Shown piece by piece: positions 36,501-44,420 of a DNA stretch of 64,000 nt. Source of the stretch: Allomuricauda sp. CAU 1633 (GTDB lineage: Bacteria > Bacteroidota > Bacteroidia > Flavobacteriales > Flavobacteriaceae); the NCBI RefSeq assembly GCF_017313225.1, contig NZ_JAFLNE010000003.1, positions 340,692 through 404,691 of the forward strand, read 5' to 3'. The notes beneath the pieces were generated by a model. The model saw nothing but the letters and a program-made list of their open reading frames with translations. It was not told the DNA's origin and ran no database searches. The first letter of the stretch is position 1, and each line of letters starts with the position of its first letter. Position numbers and translations under genes: made by a program.

Positions 36501-37682
36501 ACCAATCTGGTTGGGATCGTAATCGTTGGCACCGTTTTGCGGAAATCCGGTGGCAATTGCAACAGGGTTAAAGAATCCTGCTGGGTCTCCATTGTTGATT
36601 CCTATTCGTGTTTTATCTGACAGTGCTTCCCCCAAATCCTGAATGGCCACTACGTTCCTAACATTTAAGGTCTGCTGGTTGCGGTTGGTCACCCATACCT
36701 CCAATCTGGTAATCTGTACCTGACTTTGAATAAAGGGATAGTTTTGCAAAGCACGGTCATAATTATCCCTAAAATAGTGTGCCAAGAAAAAGTGTTTGTC
36801 TTCATCATAGTCCAATGCGGTAAGGGCAAATTCATTTAAGGTTCCCCCGCCTTGGGCCACAACGGTATTATTCTGGGATCGCTGCTCAGAAAAAACTGCG
36901 GTAACCGTTGTTTTCCCAAATTGCAATTGTGTCTTCACCCCAAAAAGGCTTTGTGCGCCTGTGATCAGTGAACTGTTCAAAGGCATGTTCACGTTACCTA
37001 TCTCTATTTTTCGTAGAATGTCATCTTCGGTAGGAGTGTAATCCAACTTGACCAAGTTTTGGAAATCAAAAGTGGCCTCTGTGTCATAGTTAGCGGTCAC
37101 TTGGAGTCGCTCCCCCACTTTTCCCAATAAACTCAAACTGATACGCTGATCAAAATCGAAAGAAAGGTTGGTTCGGTTTCTGGGCGATAATGCTGGATTG
37201 TCATTTTTTTGCCACAACACTCCCAAATCCATGGCCACGGAACCTTGGGGAATCACTTCAATAGTATTCCCACCAAAGATGGATTCAAAAAAGTTGCTGT
37301 TCACATAAAAGTTGGGCAGTAGATTTTTTCGAGCTTCTTCACTTCCCTCCTTTCGACCTGTAAAGGCATCTATTTTTTCCTTGAAATAGGATTTCATCTG
37401 CTCCTTCTCCACCAAATCATAGTACTGTTCCGGAGTGAGGATAAGTGGGTAATTTACGTTGAAATCCCCAATGCTCTCTGTGTAAATATATTGATCGGTA
37501 TTGGGATCATAGGTATACTTGGCAACGATACTGTCGGGGTTATCCAATATCAAGCGGCCAAGCGCTACGCCCGTCTGTACAGAATCTTGAGCCTGCTCAT
37601 TGGTCTCCTGACCCATCATCATGGCCGTAATCAAGAAACATGAAAACAAGAAAATGTACTTAAAACTCGATGGTTTAAGCAT
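30564..37682 (-). CDS. sprA: SprA, type IX secretion system outer-membrane translocon
   Basis: The very large product of 2372 residues is the main translocation channel of the type IX secretion system, which exports proteins with C-terminal sorting domains and supports gliding. The ATG at 37682 gives a clean signal peptide (MLKPSSFKYIFLFSCFLITA) ending in MMGQ. The earlier in-frame ATG at 37703 adds seven residues and disfavours cleavage. The body is a giant beta-barrel rich in aromatic/Asn strands, and the C-terminus FTIRYNFGN is a typical last strand. The gene sits between ruvA and gcvH, an order found in many Flavobacteriia. Confidence 0.96.
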   Translation of the reverse strand: MLKPSSFKYIFLFSCFLITAMMMGQETNEQAQDSVQTGVALGRLILDNPDSIVAKYTYDPNTDQYIYTESIGDFNVNYPLILTPEQYYDLVEKEQMKSYFKEKIDAFTGRKEGSEEARKNLLPNFYVNSNFFESIFGGNTIEVIPQGSVAMDLGVLWQKNDNPALSPRNRTNLSFDFDQRISLSLLGKVGERLQVTANYDTEATFDFQNLVKLDYTPTEDDILRKIEIGNVNMPLNSSLITGAQSLFGVKTQLQFGKTTVTAVFSEQRSQNNTVVAQGGGTLNEFALTALDYDEDKHFFLAHYFRDNYDRALQNYPFIQSQVQITRLEVWVTNRNQQTLNVRNVVAIQDLGEALSDKTRIGINNGDPAGFFNPVAIATGFPQNGANDYDPNQIGSGALTPSIRDIATVEAGFNIPGYSVNQGFDYAILENARKLEQGRDYQFDSQLGYISLNQRLSNDEVLGVAFQYTYNGEVYQVGEFANGGVDATTVSGGVNPIIENNTLILKLLKSNITNVDDPIWDLMMKNIYATGAFQLSEEDFKLNILYSDPTPRNYITPVDPNIGWPSGLEDRILINVFNLDRLNVYNDVQPGGDGFFDYVPGITVDPQSGRIIFTKVEPFGEYLFEQLGGGAYDVENDQGYNVNQQRYVFRNMYAKTKAASLQDAEKNRFQIKGRYKSQGNNGIPIGAFNVPRGSVRVTAGGRQLQEGIDYTVNYQAGTVQILDPSLQASNTPINISVENNAVFGQQTRRFTGINVEHQFNENFVLGGTLLNLNERPLTQKSNYGIEPVNNTIFGLNGNFSTEIPFLTRLANKLPNIDTDVPSNLSLRGEVAFLKPNSPKNADFQGETTTYLDDFEGAQALIDIRSSLGWTLASPPVEFLQDRTDIDVGYERAKMAWYTIDPIFYTNQRPSGLSDNDISLNTTRRVFIDEVFTETDIAQGQTQVQSTLDIVYYPNQKGPYNANPGFETETPEAKWAGIMRPLSSTNFEQSNVEFVQFWVLDPYVDGQTTNANAGELVLNLGNISEDILRDGRKQYENGLPASTNTEVPRPTIWGQVPSTQSLVYAFDADEANRTLQDVGLDGLDDAGEQTIYNGPAEDPALDNYQYYLNRDGSILERYSDFNNTDGNSPVAVTNTNRGSTTLPDVEDIDRDLTMNTVNSYYEYRIQIKPNTTIDDEYVTDIREGLTPSLPNGTQLNRRWIQYKIPLSDFTDAVGGITDFRSVSFMRMYLTGFSDDVVLRFATLDLVRGDWRTYTRSLQPDVDNDPSDDGTVTDVNTVNIEENFGRQPIPYVLPPGVVREQLNNNNTIIRQNEQSLSFVVDGLESEDSRGVFKNVNVDVRQYERIKMFMHAEKIMSGDYSDDDTPLVGFLRIGTDFSENFYQIELPLQFTPFNVTSADQIWPDVNQIDIALDDLNKVKSRGIAEQTLNQINYYEVVDGEVIPVDEFAPRTLGRIRIGIRGNPSLGSIRGMMVGIKNIDDLPARGEVWFNELRLAGLDNNGGWAAIAALDANMADFANVSATGSKSTSGFGSIDQMPNERSREDAISYDVVTNVNVGQLFPKKWNLQLPFNYGISETLITPEFDPVYDDLKLEDRIDAAETPEDAEAIKKQAEDYTKRTSINLIGVRKNRGEEAEANFFDVENFTFNYSYNETNHRDFEIADLKDQNVNTGFVYNHNFKPAPVAPFAKKDSLFMSKYWQWLKDLNFNVLPTSLSVNANYLRSFNQQRFRDVLEPGVDALELPLLQQRNYLFNWQYTLNYSLSKSLRLNLTGSNNRIVRNYFNVDDDPDSGIDETLDLWDGFFDIGEPNRHAQQMQLNYELPFSKFPFLDFINAQYTYTSNFDWQRGGDALAEVVQEALNDPNAQINTVQNASTHNLTANLSMQRFYDFLGLKKRDGKVTATEAAIRRDKAGNPAEGTGENTPKKTSKGFNTLVDVLTMVKRVNVNYSENRGKVLPGYTQSIGFIGTARPTLGFVFGSQADVRYEAAKNGWLTTFPEFNSQYMQNSTKQLNITATAQPTQDITIDLTADRQLTTSYQENFRVNNIGGGELEYETLLGNTFGNFSISTLMIGTIFKKSDEFDSETFETFKQNRITIANRLVSDRGENPGELDEDGFPERYGKTQQEVLLPAFFAAYTGQDVNRVNLDAFRQIPIPNWNIKYTGLMKNKWFRKKFKRFSLSHGYRAAYSINSFQTNLERQNTTTDPETGDVLPENIINNVVLTDQFNPLMRVDFEMANSFSFLAEVRTDRTLSLSFDNNLLTEINGKEYTLGLGYRFKDVKFVTNIGGEKTRLKGDLNLKADLSLRDNITIIRNLDIDNNQITSGQKLMSIKFTADYALSKSLNALFFYDHSFSKFAVSTAFPQTTINTGFTIRYNFGN

Positions 37683-37708
37683 TGGTTTTGCCCCTCTTTT
37701 CAAACTAG

Positions 37709-38290
37709 TTACAAATTTTTCAGCGCCTGTTTTATAGTGTTCTCGACGCTAAGTGAAGGGTCTTGGGAAAGCACTTTGTCAACCACCTTTTCAGATTGTC
37801 TTCTGGTGAAACCAAGAACCTCTAAAGCAGATAACGCTTCTTCTTTACTTGTATTGTTTGATTGAGGGGAAACTTCTCCCATATCGTAGACTTTCAAAAT
37901 CTTGTCCTTAAGGTCCAAGATTACGCGTTGGGCCGTCTTGGCTCCTATTCCCTTGATTGCCTGAATGGAAGCCACGTCTCCATTGGCTATCGCATCCCGA
38001 ACCTCCGTTGGAGAAAGTGAAGAAAGCATGGTTCTTGCAATACTAGATCCCACCCCAGAAACAGAAATCAATAACCTGAAAATTTCCCGTTCAGATTTTT
38101 CTACAAAACCGAAGAGGGTATGGGAATCTTCCTTGATGAGAAGATGGGTGTACAAGTGAATGTTCTCTTCATCTTTCAACAAGGAAAAGGTATGCAGGGA
38201 AATATGTAAAAAGTAGCCCACCCCATTGCACTCCGCAATGACATAGGTGGGGTTCTTTTCTACCAGTTTTCCTCTGAGGTGGTTAATCAT
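37709..38290 (-). CDS. ruvA: Holliday junction branch migration protein RuvA
   Basis: The 193-residue DNA-binding protein forms tetramers on Holliday junctions and loads the RuvB motor. The N-terminal OB fold begins MINHLRGKLVEKNPTYV. The tandem helix-hairpin-helix motifs include ISVSGVGSSIARTML and IKGIGAKTAQRVILDLKDK, and a C-terminal domain III (SNNTSKEEALSALEVLGF) contacts RuvB. ruvB is 9 kb away rather than adjacent, as is common in this phylum. Confidence 0.96.
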   Translation of the reverse strand: MINHLRGKLVEKNPTYVIAECNGVGYFLHISLHTFSLLKDEENIHLYTHLLIKEDSHTLFGFVEKSEREIFRLLISVSGVGSSIARTMLSSLSPTEVRDAIANGDVASIQAIKGIGAKTAQRVILDLKDKILKVYDMGEVSPQSNNTSKEEALSALEVLGFTRRQSEKVVDKVLSQDPSLSVENTIKQALKNL

Positions 38291-38319
38291 TTCGCGACCT
38301 AAAGTTGCTTAGTTTGAAA

Positions 38320-40620
38320 CTAGGCTTCGGATTCCATCCTTGCCTTTCTTCTTTTTTCCCGTTCTTGGGCATCAATTACGGCCACAGCCGCCATGTTTAC
38401 CATTTCATCCACACTGGCTCCCAACTGAATAATATGGGCAGCCCTTGGCAAACCAACCATAATTGGTCCAATAGAATCTGCTTCGTGCAATCCTTTGAGC
38501 AATTTATAGGTAATGTTGGCCGATTCCAAATTAGGGAAGATCAATGTGTTTACTTTCTTTCCTGAAATTTTTGAAAATGGGAAATTATTATTGCACAGCT
38601 CCTGACTCAAAGCAAAATCAGTCTGAATTTCACCATCCACAATCAGCTCAGGATTTCTCTCATGTAGAATCTTTACCGCTTCCCTCACCTTTTGGGCGTG
38701 TGGGTGGCTTGAAGACCCAAAATTAGCGTATGACAACATCGCCATAACCGGGCTAAAACCAAAGGTTTTGGCCACATTGGCGGTCATTTGAGCTATCTCA
38801 GCCAATTCTTCGGCGTTGGGATCAATATTGATGGAGGTATCCGCCAAAAAGAGTGGACCCCTTTCGGTGATCATAATATTCACCGTGGAGGCATTTTTTA
38901 CGCCTTTGGCACGACCCAAGACTTCAAAAACAGGGCGCAACACCCTTGGATAAGCCCTGGAATATCCAGAGATCATTCCATCCGCATCCCCTTCCTGAAG
39001 CATCATGGCCCCAAAATAATTTCGTTTGCCCATATTTACCCGGGCACTATATTTCGTCTCTCCTTTTCGTTTTCTGATTTCCCATAGCTTCAAGGCGTAT
39101 TTTGTACGCATTTCACTGGTCTCATCCGCTCGAGGGTCCATAATAGGCACCTCAGCATCAAAGTCGAGCTCCTTCTTTAACTTTTCTATCGTCTCCTTAT
39201 GTCCTAAAAGTATGGGTATGGCAATACCTTCGTCATGTACAATTTGGGCAGCTTTTAACACATCCAACAATTCGGCCTCCGCAAAAACAATACGTTTTGG
39301 GTTCAGCTTGGCCCGGTTGTGCATCAATCGAACCACTTTATTATCGTTACCCGACCTTTGGTAAAGTTCTTCCTCGTATTTTTCCCAATCCTGTATGGGA
39401 AACTTAGCCACACCACTTTCCATGGCTGCTTTTGCTACCGCAGGTGGAATGGTAGTAATCAACCGTGGATCAAATGGTTTTGGAATGATGTACTCCTTTC
39501 CAAAGGCCAGTCGAGTAGTATCATAAGCGATGTTCACTTGCTCAGGAACCGATTCCCGGGTCAAATCAGCCAACGCCCTTACCGCAGCCATCTTCATTTC
39601 TTCATTGATTTTGGTAGCCCTAACATCCAATGCCCCCCTAAAAATAAACGGGAAGCCAAGTACATTGTTCACTTGGTTAGGATGATCGGAACGCCCTGTG
39701 GCCATAATGACATCTTTTCTGGTTTTTAGAGCCAGATCGTATGCAATTTCTGGATTAGGGTTGGCCATGGCAAATACAATGGGATCCTCTGCCATGGATT
39801 TGAGCATTTTGGGCGTTACAATATTGGCGATAGAAAGCCCAATAAACACATCGGAATCTTTCATGGCCTCTTCCAAGGTATCAATCTTCCTATCCGTGGC
39901 GAACTCTCTCTTCTCATCACTAAGGTTTTCCCGATCACTACGGATAACCCCCTTACTGTCCAACATCACGATATTCTCAGCTTTGGCCCCAAAAGCCTTG
40001 TAGAGTTTTGTACAGGAAACCGCAGCGGCACCAGCGCCACTGACCACTATTTTCACCTCATCAATCTTTTGATTGGTCAATTCCAAGGCATTCAGCAAAG
40101 CTGCAGCAGAAATAATGGCCGTTCCATGCTGGTCATCGTGCATTACGGGAATATCCAATTCTTCTTTAAGGCGGCGTTCAATTTCAAAAGCTTCCGGTGC
40201 TTTAATATCCTCCAAATTGATGCCTCCAAATGTTGGGGCAATGGTCTTAACGGTTTCAATGAATTTGTCTACATCTTCGGTATCCAATTCAATATCAATA
40301 CCATCAATGTCCGCAAAAATTTTAAACAGAAGGCTTTTCCCTTCCATCACGGGTTTTGATGCTTCTGGCCCAATATTGCCAAGGCCCAGAACGGCGGTCC
40401 CATTGGAAATCACCGCTACAATATTTCCTTTTGCCGTGTATTTATAGACATCGTCCTTATTTTTTTCGATCTCCAAACAGGGTTCTGCTACTCCGGGAGA
40501 GTAGGCCAATGCCAAGTCTCTTTGTGTGGAATACGGTTTGGTTGGTACTACCTTTATCTTTCCTGGTTGTGGCTTTGCGTGATAAAGTAACGCTTCCCTT
40601 CTTTGCTTTTCCTTACTCAT
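38320..40620 (-). CDS. maeB: NADP-dependent malic enzyme with phosphotransacetylase-like domain
   Basis: The enzyme decarboxylates malate to pyruvate and makes NADPH. With the ATG at 40620 it has 766 residues, the normal MaeB length. An ATG eleven codons upstream is unlikely. The malic enzyme half (~1-430) shows YSPGVAEPC, DDQHGTAI and GAGAAAVSC. The C-terminal half (~430-766) is PTA_PTB-like and is thought to be regulatory, lacking proven acetyltransferase activity. It lies 29 bp upstream of ruvA. Confidence 0.95.
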   Translation of the reverse strand: MSKEKQRREALLYHAKPQPGKIKVVPTKPYSTQRDLALAYSPGVAEPCLEIEKNKDDVYKYTAKGNIVAVISNGTAVLGLGNIGPEASKPVMEGKSLLFKIFADIDGIDIELDTEDVDKFIETVKTIAPTFGGINLEDIKAPEAFEIERRLKEELDIPVMHDDQHGTAIISAAALLNALELTNQKIDEVKIVVSGAGAAAVSCTKLYKAFGAKAENIVMLDSKGVIRSDRENLSDEKREFATDRKIDTLEEAMKDSDVFIGLSIANIVTPKMLKSMAEDPIVFAMANPNPEIAYDLALKTRKDVIMATGRSDHPNQVNNVLGFPFIFRGALDVRATKINEEMKMAAVRALADLTRESVPEQVNIAYDTTRLAFGKEYIIPKPFDPRLITTIPPAVAKAAMESGVAKFPIQDWEKYEEELYQRSGNDNKVVRLMHNRAKLNPKRIVFAEAELLDVLKAAQIVHDEGIAIPILLGHKETIEKLKKELDFDAEVPIMDPRADETSEMRTKYALKLWEIRKRKGETKYSARVNMGKRNYFGAMMLQEGDADGMISGYSRAYPRVLRPVFEVLGRAKGVKNASTVNIMITERGPLFLADTSINIDPNAEELAEIAQMTANVAKTFGFSPVMAMLSYANFGSSSHPHAQKVREAVKILHERNPELIVDGEIQTDFALSQELCNNNFPFSKISGKKVNTLIFPNLESANITYKLLKGLHEADSIGPIMVGLPRAAHIIQLGASVDEMVNMAAVAVIDAQEREKRRKARMESEA

Positions 40621-40744
40621 ATAGTGGCTAATGAATGGGTAAAGGTAGGGCATTCCATGGTTTTAAGGTAATACCATAGACACCAATTTTGATACAAAAG
40701 TTAAATCTCAAACAATATTTACGGTCTCCCCTCTTTCTGAAAAC

Positions 40745-42418
40745 CTATGGTATTTCTGCATCCAATTCTGAATCTCTTTTGTCCTGTGGGAGGTTAAGAC
40801 GCATGGCCAATAATCCAGCAATGATAAAGAATATCCCACCGAACAAAATGGCATTGATTGCACTGTTGTTCATCCAATTCTTGATAATGGGACCAAAACT
40901 TACCGTTTGAATCAACATGGGAATAACAATCATCATGTTAACAATTCCCATATATACTCCACGGCGTTCTTCTGGAATTACTTTGGAAACCATGGCGTAG
41001 GGAATGCCCATCATAGCGGCCCAACCTATTCCAAACAAGACCATGGGAGCCAGCAACAACCATTTATCGGTAATAAAAGGCATCATCAGCATGGCCACAC
41101 CTGTCAGGAACAAACAGAGTACGTACACCAACTTTGAACCAATTCTAGAAGCAATGGGCACCAAGGCCAAAGCCACTAACATGGTCACAAAATTGTACGT
41201 GCCATTCATTAAACCAGCATGCCCCAAAGCTTGTTCGGCCAAAGATTGAATCTGCTCTGCAAAGGACATGTCTTCTGCACTGATGGTAGCGCCCTCCCTA
41301 AAGGAAGACATTATGGATTCGAAGCGCTCATTATCCTCATTGGTTATGCCGTACAAACTGCTTCGCAACATAGGTGGCATAAACTGCCAGTATACGAACA
41401 GTGCATACCATTGAAATAGATAAACAGCGGCCAGTTTCCACAAGAATCCAGGCATTACTCCAATGGCTTCTGCGGCTTCAAGCAAGGGATTCAACGTCTC
41501 ACCCAGTTTTTTGATGGTTGGGTTTCCCGTATTTTTTTTGATGATTCGATAGAGCATATACAGCCATAAGAAAGCAAATACCAAAACGAAGATGACCCAA
41601 AGGTTGATGTTTTCCCATAATTGCGGATACACGCCGCCCAACAAATAGCCCAAAGCAAGCGGAACAGAAAAAATAACAAAAAGCACACTCAATATTTGAA
41701 TGATGGGTGCTGGGGTATTTTCATTCAGTTCTTTAATTTCCTGAAGCTCTTCAGGTGCTGGGGGAATTTCAGGGGTTTTCCAAACGGACCACAATACCGT
41801 TCCAATGGAAGCCAAAGCTCCTAAAAAGAAAGAATAGTACACCCAAGTTGGAATGGAAGAAGTTGTTTCAGCTACCGTATCAAAAAGTCCACTGGTTTCA
41901 GCGGATGTACTGAACCAATGCTGAAAAGCAAACAGCGACAAGTTGGCCAAGGTAATCCCTGCTCCCACAAAAAGGCTCTGCATTTGGTAGCCGAAGGTCA
42001 ATTGACTATCGGGCAGTTTATCTCCCACAAAGGCCCTGTAGGGTTCCATGGCTGTGTTGTTCCCTGCATCCAAAATCCATAATAATCCCACGGCAAACCA
42101 GAGTTCAGGACTAAATGGGAAGGCAAAAAGACATAAGCTGGCCAAAATAGCCCCAATTAAAAAGAACGGTTTACGGCGCCCACCCCATTTGGGTGACCAT
42201 GTTTTATCAGAAATGGCTCCAATGATAGGCTGAATCAACAGGCCTGTTACGGGACCGGCCAAGTTCAATAGGGGAAGCTCATCATGATGGGCACCTAAAA
42301 ATGAGAAAATAGGACTGACAGCAGTTTGTTGTAGGCCAAAACTGAATTGGATCCCGAAGAATCCAACGTTCATATTCCAGATTTGCCAAAAGCTCAACCT
42401 TGGTTTGGTAATCTTCAT
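40745..42418 (-). CDS. SLC45/GPH-type MFS transporter
   Basis: The 557-residue membrane protein has about twelve helices with MFS motifs, including GLLIQPIIGAISDKTW and GGRRKPFFLIG. The motif layout resembles SLC45 sucrose/maltose proton symporters found in Bacteroidota. A soluble loop with acidic residues (~225-250) splits the halves. No sugar-degradation or regulatory gene is adjacent, so the substrate is uncertain. The neighbouring maeB on the same strand is 90+ bp away. Confidence 0.88.
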   Translation of the reverse strand: MKITKPRLSFWQIWNMNVGFFGIQFSFGLQQTAVSPIFSFLGAHHDELPLLNLAGPVTGLLIQPIIGAISDKTWSPKWGGRRKPFFLIGAILASLCLFAFPFSPELWFAVGLLWILDAGNNTAMEPYRAFVGDKLPDSQLTFGYQMQSLFVGAGITLANLSLFAFQHWFSTSAETSGLFDTVAETTSSIPTWVYYSFFLGALASIGTVLWSVWKTPEIPPAPEELQEIKELNENTPAPIIQILSVLFVIFSVPLALGYLLGGVYPQLWENINLWVIFVLVFAFLWLYMLYRIIKKNTGNPTIKKLGETLNPLLEAAEAIGVMPGFLWKLAAVYLFQWYALFVYWQFMPPMLRSSLYGITNEDNERFESIMSSFREGATISAEDMSFAEQIQSLAEQALGHAGLMNGTYNFVTMLVALALVPIASRIGSKLVYVLCLFLTGVAMLMMPFITDKWLLLAPMVLFGIGWAAMMGIPYAMVSKVIPEERRGVYMGIVNMMIVIPMLIQTVSFGPIIKNWMNNSAINAILFGGIFFIIAGLLAMRLNLPQDKRDSELDAEIP

Positions 42419-42551
42419 TGCTGTGTGAGTTTAGTTAGTTTGCAACAGGGATAGGGAATAAATGAGAATTCCTCAAAAAACCCGACTTCAAGATAGCATT
42501 TTTTCGTAATGCCTACAGAAATAATTCCCAAAAGACCTAATGGAAAGCTTT

Positions 42552-43475
42552 TTACTCTTTGATAAAATCAATATTTCGCTTAAGCCCGGACAACTTGGTA
42601 CGCTTAACTGCGGATTTCTGGAATATTTTCTTGAAAACATCCTCCGTAATTTCTTCCCAATCCTTTTTAGTAAAGGACAACAACTCTGGGTTTGGATTGA
42701 ACAAAGGTTCGTTATGGGGTTTTGAAAAGCGGTTCCATGGACAAACATCCTGGCAAACATCGCAGCCGAACATCCACTCATCAAATTTTCCATGGAACTC
42801 GTTTGGAATCTCATTCTTCAATTCAATGGTAAAATAGGAAATGCATTTGCTGCCATCCACCACATAAGGTTCCACAATGGCTTCCGTAGGGCAAGCATCA
42901 ATGCAGGCCGTGCAGGTACCGCAGTGGTCCGTGACCGGAGTATCATATTCCAGTTCCAAGTCCACAATAAGCTCGGCAATAAAGTAGAAAGAGCCCACCT
43001 GTTGGGTCAAGAGATTGCTATGCTTTCCCATCCATCCCAAACCGCTTTTGGCCGCCCAAGCTTTGTCCAAAACGGGAGCGGAATCCACAAAGGCCCTGCC
43101 ATGTACTTCCCCTATTTCTTCTTGAATGAAATGCAACAGGTTTTTGAGCTTGTCCTTTATCACAAAGTGATAATCCATTCCATAAGCATATTTGGAAATT
43201 TTATAGGAATCTGGATTTTGTTTTTCAGATGGGTAGTAATTCAACAATAATGAAATAACGGATTTGGAATCTTCAACAAGCTTTGTTGGATCCAACCGCT
43301 TGTCAAAATGGTTTTCCATATACTGCATTTCCCCGTGCATATTCTGGTTGAGCCATTTTTCCAGTCTCGGAGCTTCTTCCTCCAAGAATTGTGCTTTGGA
43401 AATCCCACAAGACAAAAAACCGAGGCGCTTGGCTTCGGTCTTGATTAAATCGGTATGCATTTGTTTAGTACCCAT
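42552..43475 (-). CDS. queG: Epoxyqueuosine reductase QueG
   Basis: This cobalamin-dependent Fe-S enzyme performs the final step of queuosine synthesis at the tRNA wobble position. Two 4Fe-4S sites are visible: Cys185, 188, 191, 195 ([12 protein letters not shown]) and Cys211, 238, 241, 245 ([11 protein letters not shown] region). Catalytic Asp131 is in FVDSAPVL. The length of 307 is normal. Either ATG at 43475 or 43460 could be used. The short [14 protein letters not shown] motif at 50-63 reappears as a separate fragment near 46.4 kb. Confidence 0.95.
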   Translation of the reverse strand: MGTKQMHTDLIKTEAKRLGFLSCGISKAQFLEEEAPRLEKWLNQNMHGEMQYMENHFDKRLDPTKLVEDSKSVISLLLNYYPSEKQNPDSYKISKYAYGMDYHFVIKDKLKNLLHFIQEEIGEVHGRAFVDSAPVLDKAWAAKSGLGWMGKHSNLLTQQVGSFYFIAELIVDLELEYDTPVTDHCGTCTACIDACPTEAIVEPYVVDGSKCISYFTIELKNEIPNEFHGKFDEWMFGCDVCQDVCPWNRFSKPHNEPLFNPNPELLSFTKKDWEEITEDVFKKIFQKSAVKRTKLSGLKRNIDFIKE

Positions 43476-43480
43476 CTGCC

Positions 43481-43502
43481 ATGCTGAGCGCAGTCGAAGC
43501 GC
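43481..43502 (-). repeat. Short dispersed repeat, inverted copy downstream of GIY-YIG gene
   Basis: On the minus strand this reads GCTTCGACTGCGCTCAGC and is the reverse complement of the copies at 43856 and 43906. It lies against the GIY-YIG stop and between that gene and queG. Confidence 0.85.
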
Positions 43503-43823
43503 TTACTCGTCTAAAGGTTGGTATTTGAAGTGCGTTGCGTTTCTGCATTCTGCCAAAGTCTGTAACGTATCAAAATCACCTTTTATCAAGGCAATCTTTT
43601 TTGCCCTTGTACACCCTTTGATTTTTTTCTCAAAATAAATAGCCCGCAAAACATCATTGAACTCTTGCTGAAATTTTAACTCAACAGGTCTTCTTTTATA
43701 GGTGTAGCAGCTTTTTGTGAAACCAGATCTATGTTGTTGCAAGCGTATCTCTAAATTATTTGTTATTCCTGTGTAAAAGGAATTATCCGCGCACTTTAAA
43801 ATATAGACATAGTAGGTAAACAC
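43503..43823 (-). CDS. GIY-YIG nuclease family protein
   Basis: The 106-residue single-domain protein has the GIY-YIG pattern VYILKCADNSFYTGITNNLEIRLQQH, with YYVYIL and YTGIT strands, an arginine on the following helix and a catalytic-type Glu in YFEKKIKG. It resembles the UPF0213/YhbQ-like small nucleases of unknown role. The start appears to be GTG at 43823. It is bracketed by inverted copies of an 18-bp repeat, which hints at mobility or a repeat-linked role. Confidence 0.88.
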   Translation of the reverse strand: MFTYYVYILKCADNSFYTGITNNLEIRLQQHRSGFTKSCYTYKRRPVELKFQQEFNDVLRAIYFEKKIKGCTRAKKIALIKGDFDTLQTLAECRNATHFKYQPLDE

Positions 43824-43855
43824 GGCGTAAATTTAAACATTTGTCTCAATAAAGG

Positions 43856-43880
43856 GCTTCGACTACGCTCAGCCTGACAC
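43856..43880 (+). repeat. Short dispersed repeat, copy 2
   Basis: GCTTCGACTACGCTCAGC followed by CTGACAC. It is in direct orientation to the copy at 43906 and inverted relative to the copy at 43481. One base differs in the core. Confidence 0.85.
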
Positions 43881-43905
43881 TTTAGGAAGTTTTCTCTTTT
43901 TTGAG

Positions 43906-43930
43906 GCTTCGACTGCGCTCAGCCTGACAT
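43906..43930 (+). repeat. Short dispersed repeat, copy 3
   Basis: GCTTCGACTGCGCTCAGC followed by CTGACAT. This is an exact core match to the inverted copy at 43481. Sequences of this type are widely scattered in intergenic regions of Flavobacteriia genomes. Confidence 0.85.
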
Positions 43931-43943
43931 AGAAGACAACAAA

Positions 43944-43970
43944 AAAACCGAAGCTGCTCACTCCGGTTTT
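43944..43970. terminator. Probable terminator of the DsrE-like gene
   Basis: AAAACCG at 43944-43950 pairs with CGGTTTT at 43964-43970 around a 13-nt loop, with A and T tracts on both sides. It follows the minus-strand DsrE-like gene ending at 43999. Confidence 0.7.
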
Positions 43971-43998
43971 CTTGATAGCTAATCAGTATGGGAACTGC

Positions 43999-44409
43999 TT
44001 ATTGCGCTTCCTTAATGTAACCCCAGCCTTCCTTTTGTTTCATGTAGATTTCATAAATACCATCGGGTACAGAACTCACTCCTGGAATAAGATCATCCAT
44101 GGTCATTTCATGACGCTTCATGGTCTGCTGACAAATAACAATGGACACATTGTCTTTTTGGACAATTTCGGACAGGCTCTCCCCTGCCGCTGATGATTTT
44201 TTGTCCACTAATGTAAAAGCACCACTGTAAATGACCATTTCAAACTCCGAATCGGGATACGCCTCTGCCATCAATCGTAAATGTTTGGCAGCGGTTCTAT
44301 GAACATCCGGATTACTACTGGTAACATCAAATACTACTTTGATGGGTTCTTTCTGGGCCAAAATAATCCCAGAAACCATTAACATGATAAATAGAATTGC
44401 TTTTTTCAT
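43999..44409 (-). CDS. Exported DsrE-family protein
   Basis: The ATG at 44409 gives 136 residues with a signal peptide ending ILAQ. An upstream start at 44448 would bury the signal. The rest is a DsrE/DsrF-like fold (YchN group) with a conserved Cys in IVICQQTM and the C-terminal block DDLIPGVSSVPDGIYEI. Periplasmic DsrE-like proteins are linked to sulfur handling or respiration but their chemistry is mostly unknown. It follows another exported protein with a matching C-terminus and a TsdA-like cytochrome on the same strand. Confidence 0.85.
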   Translation of the reverse strand: MKKAILFIMLMVSGIILAQKEPIKVVFDVTSSNPDVHRTAAKHLRLMAEAYPDSEFEMVIYSGAFTLVDKKSSAAGESLSEIVQKDNVSIVICQQTMKRHEMTMDDLIPGVSSVPDGIYEIYMKQKEGWGYIKEAQ

Positions 44410-44420
44410 GATACTACGAT

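Noticed and set aside
30564..37682. Many plus-strand ORFs inside sprA
   Set aside because: They are antisense frames of a long, strongly coding gene and show no domains.
43856..43930. Transposon end repeats of an insertion sequence
   Set aside because: No transposase is present and the copies are short scattered repeats rather than one element's termini.
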